Origin: Bacillota bacterium
Lineage (GTDB): Bacteria; Bacillota; Clostridia; Peptostreptococcales; Anaerovoracaceae
Direction of reading: 5' to 3'
Length of the DNA stretch: 40,693 nt
Assembly (NCBI GenBank): GCA_017626845.1
Contig: JAGAHX010000032.1
Span: 1-40,693, forward strand
Notes under the pieces: generated by a model
Databases searched by the model: none
The model's input: the letters and a program-made list of their open reading frames with translations, nothing else
Told to the model about the DNA's origin: nothing
Position numbers and translations under genes: made by a program
Shown: piece after piece, positions 1-8,524 of the stretch
How the letters are laid out: each line of letters starts with the position of its first letter
Position numbering within the stretch: the stretch's first letter is position 1

Positions 1-2316
1 ATGCCGCCGATGCAGCCCGAACCCACCTGGACGCCTTACGGCGTGCAGACGCCGCCCCAGCCCCAGGTTCAGATCCCGCCGATCTCCCCGGCCTACGCGC
101 CCAGCAGCTTTACGCAGCAGTACGGCGCGCAGTACAGTCAGGCCCAATATACTCAGCCTCAGACGGCATGGACGATCCCGCCCCAGCCGCAGCCCGGCCA
201 GCAGGTGTACGTCACTCAGCCGGCCCAGCCCGTATATATCCAGCCGCAGCCTCCGGTGGTGCCTGTCTACCAGGCGGTGAGCCCGACCTATACGCCGCAG
301 CCCGCACCTGCGCCTGCTCCTGTCCCGGCTCAGCCGGTCCAGCCGGCCCCGGCACCCGCGCCAGCTCCCGTGCAGACGCCGCAGCCCGAGCCTGCCGTAG
401 AACCGGAACCCGTTCCAGCCCCGGCTCCGCAGACTGCGCCCGCATCCGCGGAACCGCCGAAGGAAGAACCGAAACCGGAACCGAAGGAAGAGCCGAAGGA
501 ACGCATCCTGGAGGAAAATATCGTCGCGACGGCGGACAAGCCTGCAGAAGAGCTGCCCAAATACGAAGCGCCCATGGAAACTTCGATCTTCGCGGAAATG
601 GAACCGGAGACCGACGAGAACGGACGCATTCCGGAGCGGTTCTTTACGTTCAACAAGAAAAACGAAGAGTTCCAGCAGCTGCTCAACCAGGAGTACGAAC
701 GCCTGAGAAACCTCCACGGCGGCGAGCCCGAAGATCTGAGCCGCACGTCCATCTACCGCAAGGACACGTTCCAGCCCACTCCGGCGCAGGACTTCTTCCA
801 TAACAACGACATCAGCACCGATCTGAGCGAATTCGAGAAGATGCTGATGGAGAGCACCCGGGACGCAGAAGGGGACGAGACCCTGGCGATCAACCGCGAC
901 CGCATCAAGGGCGCAGCCCTGTCCGCGGAAGAGCTGATCGATCCGCTGCCCACCAAGGCCGGCGACACCCATCCCATCGGCGAAGCGCCTGCCGTAAAGC
1001 CCGCGGAAGAGCCGGCATCCGAACCCGAACCGGTTCCCCAGACGCCGGAAGAGGCCGCGAAGAGCGAGCACAGAAAGCGCATGGAAGCCATGGCGAAGGC
1101 GAGAGAAGCCTATTTCGCCAGCCTCCGCACCATGACGGCCGAGATGAAGGCGGTCAAAGACGCGGAGTTCAAGGCCCAGCTGGAGAAGGAAGCCCGCATC
1201 GAATCCCCGGTGACCCGGGAGAAACCCGCCGAAAAGACGCCGGAGCAGATCGCAGCCGAAAAGGCGGAAGAAGCGAGACTGGCAGCGGAACGGGAAGCCG
1301 CGGAGCGCGCCGCAGCCATCGAACGGGCCAAGGCCGAGATGAAGGCCGCCCAGGAAGCCCAGGAGAAGGAACTGGGTCTGGACGTGCTGGATGAAGTGGT
1401 CACCCGCCAGAGCGAATCCGCCCCGGAAGAACCGGCCGAAACGCCGGAAGAGACGCCGGCGGAAGAGCCCAAGGAAGATACGAAAGAGATCCCCGTAAAG
1501 GCTGCCGAGCCCGAACGGGATAAGACGGAAGTGCTGGGAGAGATCCTGGACGACGTGGAAGAGGAGACGAAGAAGAAGGAAGAGCGGGAACACAGCCACT
1601 GGTTCCTGAAGTTCCTGCTGGCGCTGGTCATCGTAGGCGCTGCCGCAGAAGGCGGCACCATCGCGCTGCGCCACTATGCGCCGGATTCCCCCGCATCTAT
1701 CATCACCACGGGCATCGAGCAGAACGTCATCCAGTTCGTGCAGAGCGGCTTCGACCAGATCAAGGCGAAGTTCCAGAAAGACGAGCCGGCAGAGACCGTT
1801 CCGGAAGCGGAACAGCCCGGAGAAGAAGCAGCTTCCTTCGTTCTGTCCGACCTGATCGCAGAGAACAACAAGAACATCGAAGAGGTCGTGGAGAACCTGG
1901 CCATCGGCTACGATTCCCAGCGCAGCTACGACGTGCCCGGTCTTGCCGCATCCCAGCTCGTAACGGATACGGCGGAGAAGACCGCGGTCTGCAAGACTCT
2001 CATCGGATACAACAGCGCCTGGATCGACTTCATCAACGGAACGAGCCAGGACTGCCTCAACTACCTGAAGGCCGACGGCACCGCTTACCGCAGCGCTGTG
2101 ACCTTCGACAAGATCGGTCAGATCACGGAGGTCTTCAAGAAGCTGGAGATCGGCGAGATCCGCAAGACCGAAGAATCGTACTTCGTCTTCGCCGGGGAGA
2201 CCATCGAGGTGACCCAGGACGAAGCGACCGCCCAGTCCTCCGGCTACATGGTCTACGAACTGGTGCCGGTGGGCGAAGAACTGAAGATCAAGGATTACTA
2301 CAACATTACGAACTAA
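1..2316 (+). CDS. Proline/glutamine-rich, single-pass membrane-anchored protein (possibly 5' partial)
   Basis: I do not recognise a family. The frame is open from base 1, so the ATG there may be internal and an N-terminal part may lie outside the window. Visible layout: residues about 1-150 are Pro/Gln/Ala-rich low complexity; 150-340 are acidic and Glu/Pro-rich; about 350-460 are Ala/Glu/Lys-rich and probably helical or coiled coil; a hydrophobic segment at about 535-556 (begins WFLKFLLALVIVG) is a likely single membrane span; about 200 C-terminal residues form a probable folded domain ending in KDYYNITN. The topology suggests a long cytoplasmic disordered arm and an external C-terminal domain. 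The UPF0182 gene follows after 18 bp with its own AAAGGGGG ribosome site, so the two are probably cotranscribed. A zinc-ribbon N-terminus is common in such proteins but is not visible here. Confidence 0.75.
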   Translation: MPPMQPEPTWTPYGVQTPPQPQVQIPPISPAYAPSSFTQQYGAQYSQAQYTQPQTAWTIPPQPQPGQQVYVTQPAQPVYIQPQPPVVPVYQAVSPTYTPQPAPAPAPVPAQPVQPAPAPAPAPVQTPQPEPAVEPEPVPAPAPQTAPASAEPPKEEPKPEPKEEPKERILEENIVATADKPAEELPKYEAPMETSIFAEMEPETDENGRIPERFFTFNKKNEEFQQLLNQEYERLRNLHGGEPEDLSRTSIYRKDTFQPTPAQDFFHNNDISTDLSEFEKMLMESTRDAEGDETLAINRDRIKGAALSAEELIDPLPTKAGDTHPIGEAPAVKPAEEPASEPEPVPQTPEEAAKSEHRKRMEAMAKAREAYFASLRTMTAEMKAVKDAEFKAQLEKEARIESPVTREKPAEKTPEQIAAEKAEEARLAAEREAAERAAAIERAKAEMKAAQEAQEKELGLDVLDEVVTRQSESAPEEPAETPEETPAEEPKEDTKEIPVKAAEPERDKTEVLGEILDDVEEETKKKEEREHSHWFLKFLLALVIVGAAAEGGTIALRHYAPDSPASIITTGIEQNVIQFVQSGFDQIKAKFQKDEPAETVPEAEQPGEEAASFVLSDLIAENNKNIEEVVENLAIGYDSQRSYDVPGLAASQLVTDTAEKTAVCKTLIGYNSAWIDFINGTSQDCLNYLKADGTAYRSAVTFDKIGQITEVFKKLEIGEIRKTEESYFVFAGETIEVTQDEATAQSSGYMVYELVPVGEELKIKDYYNITN

Positions 2317-2334
2317 GAATAGAAAGGGGGCCGC

Positions 2335-5286
2335 ATGGAAAAGGAGAAACGCAGAGCAGGCGCGAAGATACGCATCGCGATCGGCGTGCTGGTGCTGCTG
2401 GCCGCGCTCATCTATGCCCTGACGGGCTTTCTGACGGACCTGATGTGGTTCCGGGAGACCGGCTACGTGTCGGTATTCTTTACGGAACTCTGGACGAAGA
2501 TCAAACTGGGTATTCCCACCGTGATCGTCGTCGCACTCCTCATGTGGGCCTTCCTCTCCGCCCTGAAGAAGGCATTCTTAAGCAAGGGCGGCTACAAGCT
2601 GGAGGACGCCGAAGCGAAAAAGCTGCGCAAAGCCGGCATCCTGCTGAGCGTCCTCTTCAGCATCATTTCCTCCGCAGGCATCATCTCCCGCCTCTGGTGG
2701 CAGATCCTGCAGTTCCTCAACGCTACGGAATTCAACGTCACCGACCCGCTGTTCGGCAATGACGTCGGTTTTTACGTGTTCAAACTGGAGTTCCTGGAGG
2801 CCCTCAGCGCCTCCGCCCTCAGCATCGTGGGCTCTCTGCTCCTGGCGACGGTCATCTACTACGTGCTGCTCATCAACCTGGTGGAACCGGATGGAAGCGC
2901 CTCGGACAGCGAGGCGGACACCTACGAATACGACATCCCCGGTGAGGAAGAGCCTGCCCGGGATGACCCCGCCAGAAAGATCATCGATCTCTTTACGAAG
3001 CACGGCCCCGCCGGAAGCGAACCGAAAAAGCCCAAAGAAGGCAAGGATCTGAAGCAGACCGGACACGCCATCCTGCGGGTCGCGGGCACCCAGATCGCTA
3101 TTCTGGGGGTCATCGGCTTCCTGCTGCTGGCCGCCCGCTTTGCCCTGGCCCGCTACGACCTGCTGTATTCCGGCACCGGCGTGGCCTACGGCGCCGGCTA
3201 TACTGACATCAACGTGACCCTGAATGTCTACCGGGCCTGCATGATCCTTTCGCTGGTCTCCGCCGTGCTGTTCGTGGTCGCCCTGAAGAAGCGCAGCATC
3301 AAGCTCGGCGTGGCTGCCCCCATCCTGATGGCTGTCGTGTTCGGCGCAGGCACCCTGGCCGGCACCGCCGTGCAGAACCTGATCGTCGCGCCGGACGAGA
3401 TCAACAAGGAGCGCACCTATCTGCAGAACAACATCGATTACACCCGCATGGCCTACGACCTGCAGGACATCGAGGTGCGGGATTTCGTGCCCCAGAGCAA
3501 CCTGACCATGAAGGACGTGCTGCTGAACATGGGAACGTTCTCCAACATCCGGATCAACGACTTCGAGCCCGCCCAGCAGTTCTATAACCAGACCCAGTCC
3601 ATCCGTACCTATTACGAATTCAACGACGTGGACGTGGACCGCTACAACGTGAACGGCGAGTACACCCAGGTCTTCCTGTCCGCCAGAGAGATCAACCAGG
3701 CGCGGATCGAGGACCAGTGGCTCATCCGCCATCTGAAGTACACCCACGGCTACGGCATTACTCTGTCTCGGGTAGACCGGGTGACCGCCTCCGGCCAGCC
3801 GGACATGCTCATCGACAGCATTCCGCCGGTGTCCGAAGTTCCGGAGATCCAGATCGACCGGCCCGAGATCTATTTCGGCGAATCCACCAACGACTACGTC
3901 ATTACGAACACCTCCGAAACGGAGTTCGACTATCCCAGCGGCGAATCCAACGTGTATTGCGAATACGAAGGGACCGGCGGCATCCGTCTGAACCTCTTCA
4001 ACCGCATCCTGTTCGCCATCCGGGAGCGTTCCCTGAAGATGCTGGTCTCCACGAATATCAACAGCGATTCGAAGATCCTCATCTACCGTAACATCAATGA
4101 GCGGGTCAACAAGATCGCGCCCTTCCTGATGGTGGACGACGATCCCTACGTGGTCGTCGCAGACGGCAAGGTCTACTGGATGATCAACGCCTACACCGGC
4201 AGCGAATACTATCCGTACTCCGAGCCGTATCAGCAGGGCTCCCAGATGAATTACATCCGCAACTCCGTTAAGATCGTGGTGGACGCCTACAACGGCGACA
4301 CGGACTTCTACATTTGCGACGGAAGCGATCCCGTGGTGATGACCCTGCAGAAGATCTATCCGAAGCTGTTCCAGAGCTTCGAGGCAATGCCGGATGCGCT
4401 CAAGGAGCATGTCCAGTACCCCAACGCCATGTTCCAGATCCAGGCGGACGTCTTCCAGAAGTACCATATGACGGATGTGGCGGTCTTCTACCAGAACGAA
4501 GACCTGTGGGACATCGCTCGGGAAAGCTACGGCCAGACCGAGGTGGAGATGAGCCCCAACTACTTCATCATGAAGCTGCCCGGGGAAGATGACGTGGAAT
4601 TCGTAAGCTCCATCCCGTACACCCCCAGCGGCAAGAGCAACATGACCGGTATCCTCACCGCCCGTTCCGACGGAACGAATTACGGCGAGATCATCCTGTA
4701 CCGGCTGCCCAAGGACCGCATCATCTACGGTCCGGCACAGATCGAGGCGCAGATCAATCAGGATGCGGAGATCTCCAAGGAGTTCTCCCTGTGGAACAAC
4801 TCCGGCTCCACCTACAGCCGGGGCAACCTGTACGTGCTGCCCGTGGAAGGGGCGCTCCTCTACGCAGAACCCATCTATCTGGAAGCTTCCAGCGGAAGCC
4901 TGCCGGAGGTGAAGCGGGTCATCATGTACTACGGCGATAAAGTCGCCTACGAACCCACGCTGGCAGAATGTCTGGACAGCCTGTTCGGCGCCGGCGCGGG
5001 CAGTCCCCTTACGACCGCCTACCCGATCGAGGAAGGCCGCCTGATGGCGGAGGCCATCGACAAGGGCGAGGTCGATCCTTCGAAACCGCCGCAGACGGAG
5101 CCCGGCAGCGACACAGCTGACCCGGGCGAAGAGGCCGCTCCTGACTATCTGGAGCTGGCAGGAGAAGCCTACGAAAAGGCAATGGAATATCTGCAGCAAA
5201 TGAAGGATTACCTGGATCTGGCCGGCGGCATGTCCGAAGAACCGCAGGAGCCGGTCCAGGACCTGGACACCAGTGAGGACAACTAG
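2335..5286 (+). CDS. UPF0182 family large membrane protein
   Basis: This 983-residue protein matches UPF0182 (COG1615) in length and plan. About seven hydrophobic segments lie in the first 350 residues, starting with IRIAIGVLVLLAALIYAL and the family-like LTDLMWFRETGYVSVFF. A large soluble, probably extracytoplasmic, region follows (about 350-880), then an acidic Pro/Glu-rich tail. Family features include the region around RTYLQNNIDYTRMAYDL and the later YPNAMFQIQADVFQKYH. The biochemical function of the family is unknown. Residues about 185-240, between membrane spans, form a charged loop (DSEADTYEYD and following). The start follows AAAGGGGG at 2325-2332. The stop lies 2 bp before the glutamine synthetase ATG, so the two genes are probably translationally coupled. 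The family call is firm; the role is unknown. Confidence 0.88.
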   Translation: MEKEKRRAGAKIRIAIGVLVLLAALIYALTGFLTDLMWFRETGYVSVFFTELWTKIKLGIPTVIVVALLMWAFLSALKKAFLSKGGYKLEDAEAKKLRKAGILLSVLFSIISSAGIISRLWWQILQFLNATEFNVTDPLFGNDVGFYVFKLEFLEALSASALSIVGSLLLATVIYYVLLINLVEPDGSASDSEADTYEYDIPGEEEPARDDPARKIIDLFTKHGPAGSEPKKPKEGKDLKQTGHAILRVAGTQIAILGVIGFLLLAARFALARYDLLYSGTGVAYGAGYTDINVTLNVYRACMILSLVSAVLFVVALKKRSIKLGVAAPILMAVVFGAGTLAGTAVQNLIVAPDEINKERTYLQNNIDYTRMAYDLQDIEVRDFVPQSNLTMKDVLLNMGTFSNIRINDFEPAQQFYNQTQSIRTYYEFNDVDVDRYNVNGEYTQVFLSAREINQARIEDQWLIRHLKYTHGYGITLSRVDRVTASGQPDMLIDSIPPVSEVPEIQIDRPEIYFGESTNDYVITNTSETEFDYPSGESNVYCEYEGTGGIRLNLFNRILFAIRERSLKMLVSTNINSDSKILIYRNINERVNKIAPFLMVDDDPYVVVADGKVYWMINAYTGSEYYPYSEPYQQGSQMNYIRNSVKIVVDAYNGDTDFYICDGSDPVVMTLQKIYPKLFQSFEAMPDALKEHVQYPNAMFQIQADVFQKYHMTDVAVFYQNEDLWDIARESYGQTEVEMSPNYFIMKLPGEDDVEFVSSIPYTPSGKSNMTGILTARSDGTNYGEIILYRLPKDRIIYGPAQIEAQINQDAEISKEFSLWNNSGSTYSRGNLYVLPVEGALLYAEPIYLEASSGSLPEVKRVIMYYGDKVAYEPTLAECLDSLFGAGAGSPLTTAYPIEEGRLMAEAIDKGEVDPSKPPQTEPGSDTADPGEEAAPDYLELAGEAYEKAMEYLQQMKDYLDLAGGMSEEPQEPVQDLDTSEDN

Positions 5287-5288
5287 TT

Positions 5289-7193
5289 ATGCTCGACAAA
5301 ATGCTTTTTACCATCCCGAAAGATAAACACGACGCAGAGGCTGTAAGAGCGCTGCTTTCCGAACACCCCGAGATCCGCTTCGTGAGCCTGGCAGCCGCGG
5401 ACATCTTCGGCAACGATACCGACGAAAAGATCCCCATCCGCATCATGCTCAAGGATGTGGATAAGTTCCTGTCCGAGGGTCAGCAGACCGACGGCTCTTC
5501 CGTACTGCTGCCCAAGATCGCGGACATCTCCGACGCCAAGGTCGACCTCATCCCCGACCGGGACGTCAACTGGTACGTGGATTATAATTTCAACCACATC
5601 GACGACGAGACCGGGCTTCCCGTGGGTAGCCTCCGCATTCCCGCTTTCCTTAAGCACAACAACTCCCGGGACGTGGGTTCCCGGGTCATCCTGCGCGACG
5701 CGGTGGATGTCTTTAAAAAAGAACTGCTGCGCATGCTGGAAGAAAATCCGTATGTTTTCGAGTATCTGCCCTTCGACAGTGTGGACGAGATCGAGGATCT
5801 CTCTCTGACTTCCGCGACGGAGATCGAATTCTACGTAAAGACGCCCCACGACGTGGCGGACAGAGACCGCCTGCAGGTGTCCCAGGAGCTGAAGGAGCAG
5901 TACTGGAAACGCACCATCGGTCCGGTGCGGACTGCCATGGAGAAGGCTCTGCTTCTGCTCGACCACTACGGCCTGGACATCGAGATGGGCCACAAGGAAG
6001 TGGGCGGCGTCAAGCCGGAGCTGCATAAGGGCGGCTACGAGCACATTATGGAGCAGCTGGAGATCGACTTTAAGTACTCCACAGCGCTGCAGGCGGCGGA
6101 CAACGACTATTTCGTCCGCTACATGATCAAAGATGAGTTCCGCCGCAACGGCTTGGACGTTACCTTTATGTCCAAGCCGGTGGAAGGCGTCGCGGGATCC
6201 GGCAAGCATACCCATTTCGGCGTGGCGGCGAAACTGAAGGACGGCCGCATCGTCAATCTGTTTACGGCGCTTGACCCCTCCAAGGACTACCTCAGCCCCC
6301 TGGGTTACGGCGCGCTGATGGGTATCCTGAAGAATTATGAGGTCATCTCGCCCATCGCCAACTGCCGCAACAATGCGTTCCAGAGATTAAAGCCCGGTTT
6401 CGAGGCGCCGGTCTCCATCTGTACTGCTCTGGGTCACAGCGTGGAAAAGCCTTCCCGGAACCGCACGGTGCTGCTGGGGCTCATCCGCGACATCAACAGC
6501 CCGCTGGCGACCCGCTTCGAGATGCGCGCCCCCAACCCCAAGAGCAACATCTACCTGGTGCTGGCGGCCGGATATCTCGCCATGCTGGACGGCGTGGAGG
6601 CGGTGCTGAAGGCGAAGAAGACGCCGGAGGAACTCTGCGCGTCCATCTCCAAGCAGTACGGCGAGGAGGACTTCTATCTGGAAAAGGACCGCGTGTACCG
6701 GGCGGAGAACAACATCTTTGAGGACTATACGCAGGAAGAGCGGATCAAGCTGTTCGGCAAGTGCCCGGGCACCGTCTGGGAGAACCTGTGCTCCTTCAAG
6801 GAATATCCGGAGAAGTACAAGGTGCTGCTGCGCGGCAACGCGTTTGCGCCGATCGATCTGGAATCCTTCGAGGCTTCCGTCGTGGAGCAGTGGGCCCTGT
6901 CGCTTCGCGACCGTCTGGTGCCGCAGTGGGCGGAGCGGGTGCACGAGCTGAAGAAGGTGCACGACAGCAACAACTGCAAGCAGCTGGATGAGCAGCGCTG
7001 GACCGAGATCTGCCAGCTCCGCAAAGACCTCATCCAGGACGGCCTGCATCACAAGTGCTTCCTGTCCCGGCTGGAAGATGCGCTGGATGCCGGCGATTAC
7101 AACACCGCCTCCGACATGCAGCTGGCGGCGCAGGCCAGCATCGAGAAGCTGGAAAAGCTGTATGCCACTTACCGGAAAAACATCCTGGATTAA
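5289..7193 (+). CDS. glnA: Glutamine synthetase, long clostridial type (634 aa)
   Basis: Glutamine synthetase makes glutamine from glutamate, ammonia and ATP in the cytoplasm. Residues about 15-110 resemble the N-terminal beta-grasp domain. The catalytic domain follows, with the metal-binding Glu in TATEIEFYVKTP (about 177), the substrate/metal region EVGGVKPELHKGGYEHIM, the GSGKHTHF motif (GSGxHxH of the family), and NNAFQRLKPGFEAP with an Arg-rich ATP/phosphate segment (KPSRNRTV). At 634 residues it exceeds GSI-alpha/beta (about 440-470). The extra C-terminal 150-170 residues are helical and found in many clostridial versions. I do not see the GSI-beta adenylylation loop, so adenylylation control is unlikely. 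It starts 2 bp after the UPF0182 stop with GAGGA as a weak ribosome site, and is followed by two terminator hairpins. Subclass assignment (GSI-like versus GSIII) is uncertain. Confidence 0.9.
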   Translation: MLDKMLFTIPKDKHDAEAVRALLSEHPEIRFVSLAAADIFGNDTDEKIPIRIMLKDVDKFLSEGQQTDGSSVLLPKIADISDAKVDLIPDRDVNWYVDYNFNHIDDETGLPVGSLRIPAFLKHNNSRDVGSRVILRDAVDVFKKELLRMLEENPYVFEYLPFDSVDEIEDLSLTSATEIEFYVKTPHDVADRDRLQVSQELKEQYWKRTIGPVRTAMEKALLLLDHYGLDIEMGHKEVGGVKPELHKGGYEHIMEQLEIDFKYSTALQAADNDYFVRYMIKDEFRRNGLDVTFMSKPVEGVAGSGKHTHFGVAAKLKDGRIVNLFTALDPSKDYLSPLGYGALMGILKNYEVISPIANCRNNAFQRLKPGFEAPVSICTALGHSVEKPSRNRTVLLGLIRDINSPLATRFEMRAPNPKSNIYLVLAAGYLAMLDGVEAVLKAKKTPEELCASISKQYGEEDFYLEKDRVYRAENNIFEDYTQEERIKLFGKCPGTVWENLCSFKEYPEKYKVLLRGNAFAPIDLESFEASVVEQWALSLRDRLVPQWAERVHELKKVHDSNNCKQLDEQRWTEICQLRKDLIQDGLHHKCFLSRLEDALDAGDYNTASDMQLAAQASIEKLEKLYATYRKNILD

Positions 7194-7309
7194 GGGTTTT
7201 TCGCGAAAAAAGTCCGAAAACAGGATAAAGTGAAGACAAATCTCACAGGGGCTTCACAGGAAACACACAAAAGGCCCGTATTCTTTAGGTGTAGCAAGCA
7301 GCAAAGAGT

Positions 7310-7334
7310 GGGAGGCGAGCCTCCCGATAGTTTT
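7310..7334 (+). terminator. Probable rho-independent terminator after glnA
   Basis: The hairpin GGGAGG-CGAG-CCTCCC (7310-7325) is followed by a short T-tract (7330-7334) after GATAG. It is the first terminator-like structure after the glutamine synthetase stop. The T-tract is displaced by five bases, which lowers confidence. Confidence 0.5.
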
Positions 7335-7366
7335 CCTTCTATACAATAAAGATACACACATCCGGG

Positions 7367-7392
7367 AAAAGCGGCCTTTCGAGGCCGCTTTT
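7367..7392. terminator. Strong symmetrical terminator hairpin
   Basis: AAAAGCGGCC / GGCCGCTTTT is a perfect 10-bp stem with a 6-nt TTTCGA loop, A-tract on the left and T-tract on the right, so it can work in both directions. It lies 174 bp after glnA, so it either backs up the first terminator or ends a separate short transcript from 7194-7366. Confidence 0.75.
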
Positions 7393-7418
7393 GCTTTGCA
7401 GGAAAGGCTGGTGCATGA

Positions 7419-7466
7419 GGGTTTTGACATATTCCTTCAGAGTGCATCGGAATATGCACAAAACCC
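7419..7466. repeat. Long imperfect inverted repeat / hairpin, no T-tract
   Basis: GGGTTTT (7419-7425) pairs with AAAACCC (7460-7466), and CATATTCC (7428-7435) pairs with GGAATATG (7449-7456). A small internal loop (GA opposite CAC) separates the two stems and the apical loop is 13 nt. That is 15 paired bases. No T-tract follows, so it is not a terminator. It could be an operator, an RNA element or a small mobile-element remnant. Confidence 0.6.
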
Positions 7467-7508
7467 ATCGTATTCCACTTTCTGATTAAGCAAGTGCAAT
7501 TATCAGTC

Positions 7509-7690
7509 TAAGGGGCGGAGGTAAGGCGGTCGAGGACAATCGGGGGCCGCCGGTGCTTAGCGATTGGCAAGCCAAAGGCGAAGCCAGAGCTTAGCACGAG
7601 CCGGAGACTACAGGCTCCGGCGAGGCACCGCTGCGTGGGGGTACCCCCGTTAGCGGGAGCGTGTTCGAGGCCGACTTGCCTCGCCCCTTA
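7509..7690. ncRNA. Putative structured RNA, class not recognised
   Basis: The two ends of this 182-bp GC-rich stretch are complementary. 7509-7517 pairs with 7682-7690 (9 bp), then, after one bulged G, 7519-7525 pairs with 7675-7681 (one G-U), and, after one G-A mismatch, 7527-7531 pairs with 7669-7673. That gives about 21 pairs closing one domain. Inside are a 7-bp hairpin (7600-7606 with 7615-7621), a GGGGG-TA-CCCCC palindrome (7637-7648) and two mutually exclusive helices using 7553-7556: 7551-7556 with 7625-7630, or 7553-7561 with 7589-7597 (one mismatch). No convincing reading frame or promoter is seen. It ends 20 bp before the sirtuin ribosome site, so it could be that gene's leader or a free RNA. 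Strand is unproven; plus is favoured if it is a leader. Confidence 0.5.
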
Positions 7691-7722
7691 TAGATCTGGA
7701 AGTAATTATGAAAGGAGCACCC

Positions 7723-8460
7723 ATGTACGAAGAACTGAAAGAAATACTGGACAAAGCGCAGCGCATCGTGTTTTTCGGCGGTGCCGGCGTATCCACTGAA
7801 AGCGGCGTGCCGGATTTCCGCAGCGAGAACGGCCTGTACCACGCGCAGCACAACTACGGCAGAAGCCCCGAGGAGATGCTGTCCATCGATTTCTTCGACA
7901 GCGATCCCGTCACCTTCTTCGACTATTACAAGAAGAACCTCATCGCCACCTGGGCCAAGCCCAACCGGGCCCATAAGGCCCTGGCCAAGCTGGAAGAGCA
8001 GGGCAAGCTGATCGGCGTGGTCACCCAGAACATCGACGGCCTGCATCAGCTGGCCGGCAACAAAAAGGTCTACGAGCTCCACGGAAGCGTGCACCGCAAC
8101 ACCTGCCTGCGCTGCCGCAAAAAGTACGGCCTGGATTATATCCTGGACGAGGCGAACTGCGAAAACGGCGTGCCCAAGTGCAGCTGCGGCGGCACGATCA
8201 AGCCCGACGTGGTGCTCTACGGCGAGATGCTGGACGAGGACTGCATCCGCGGCGCCGTAAACGCCATTTCCAAGGCGGACGTACTCATCATCGGCGGCAC
8301 GTCTCTGGTGGTGTACCCGGCGGCGGGCTTCGTGCACTATTTCAAGGGCGACAAACTGGTGATCCTCAACAAATCCGAGACCGCCGCGGACGACCGGGCC
8401 GACCTCGTCATCCACGACCCCATCGGCGAAGTGCTGGGCGAATGCCTGGGGATCGAATAA
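7723..8460 (+). CDS. cobB: NAD-dependent protein deacylase, sirtuin family
   Basis: Sirtuins remove acyl groups from lysines using NAD+, giving nicotinamide and O-acyl-ADP-ribose. This 245-residue protein carries GGAGVSTESGVPDFRS for NAD binding, TQNIDGLHQLAG, the catalytic His (about H120) in ELHGSVH, and a structural zinc site from C128/C131 (CLRC) and C153/C155 (CSC). GTSLVVYPAAG and VILNKSET complete the Rossmann fold. ATG 7723 is chosen because AAAGGAG sits at 7711-7717; the in-frame ATG at 7708 lies upstream of that site. It is monocistronic, preceded by the structured region at 7509-7690 and followed by a convergent gene. The broad C-terminal features do not settle whether it prefers acetyl or longer acyl groups. 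Confidence 0.93.
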   Translation: MYEELKEILDKAQRIVFFGGAGVSTESGVPDFRSENGLYHAQHNYGRSPEEMLSIDFFDSDPVTFFDYYKKNLIATWAKPNRAHKALAKLEEQGKLIGVVTQNIDGLHQLAGNKKVYELHGSVHRNTCLRCRKKYGLDYILDEANCENGVPKCSCGGTIKPDVVLYGEMLDEDCIRGAVNAISKADVLIIGGTSLVVYPAAGFVHYFKGDKLVILNKSETAADDRADLVIHDPIGEVLGECLGIE

Positions 8461-8475
8461 GTTCCCGGCAGCAAT

Positions 8476-8497
8476 AAAAAAACGGCGCAGAGCGCCG
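8476..8497 (-). terminator. Terminator of the DUF3842 gene
   Basis: On the minus strand CGGCGC-TCT-GCGCCG (8497-8483) is followed by a run of seven Ts. A second short hairpin (GGCCTT/AAGGCC, 8504-8517) lies between it and the gene end. It separates the two convergent genes. Confidence 0.75.
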
Positions 8498-8524
8498 GAA
8501 AAGGGCCTTAGAAGGCCAAGGAGA

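Noticed and set aside
2578-5199. An 873-codon open frame on the minus strand
   Set aside because: It lies wholly antisense to the UPF0182 gene, has no ribosome site and no recognisable motif. GC-rich codon structure explains such mirror frames.
7424-7429. TTGACA as a promoter -35 for the sirtuin or the RNA
   Set aside because: No acceptable -10 lies 16-19 nt downstream, and the hexamer is part of the hairpin arm.
7509-7690. tmRNA, RNase P RNA, SRP RNA or T-box leader
   Set aside because: No tRNA-like CCA end or tag frame, no GAGGAAAGTCC-type RNase P core, no SRP GGAAGCAG-type loop, and no T-box GGTGG sequence or aminoacyl-tRNA synthetase gene downstream.
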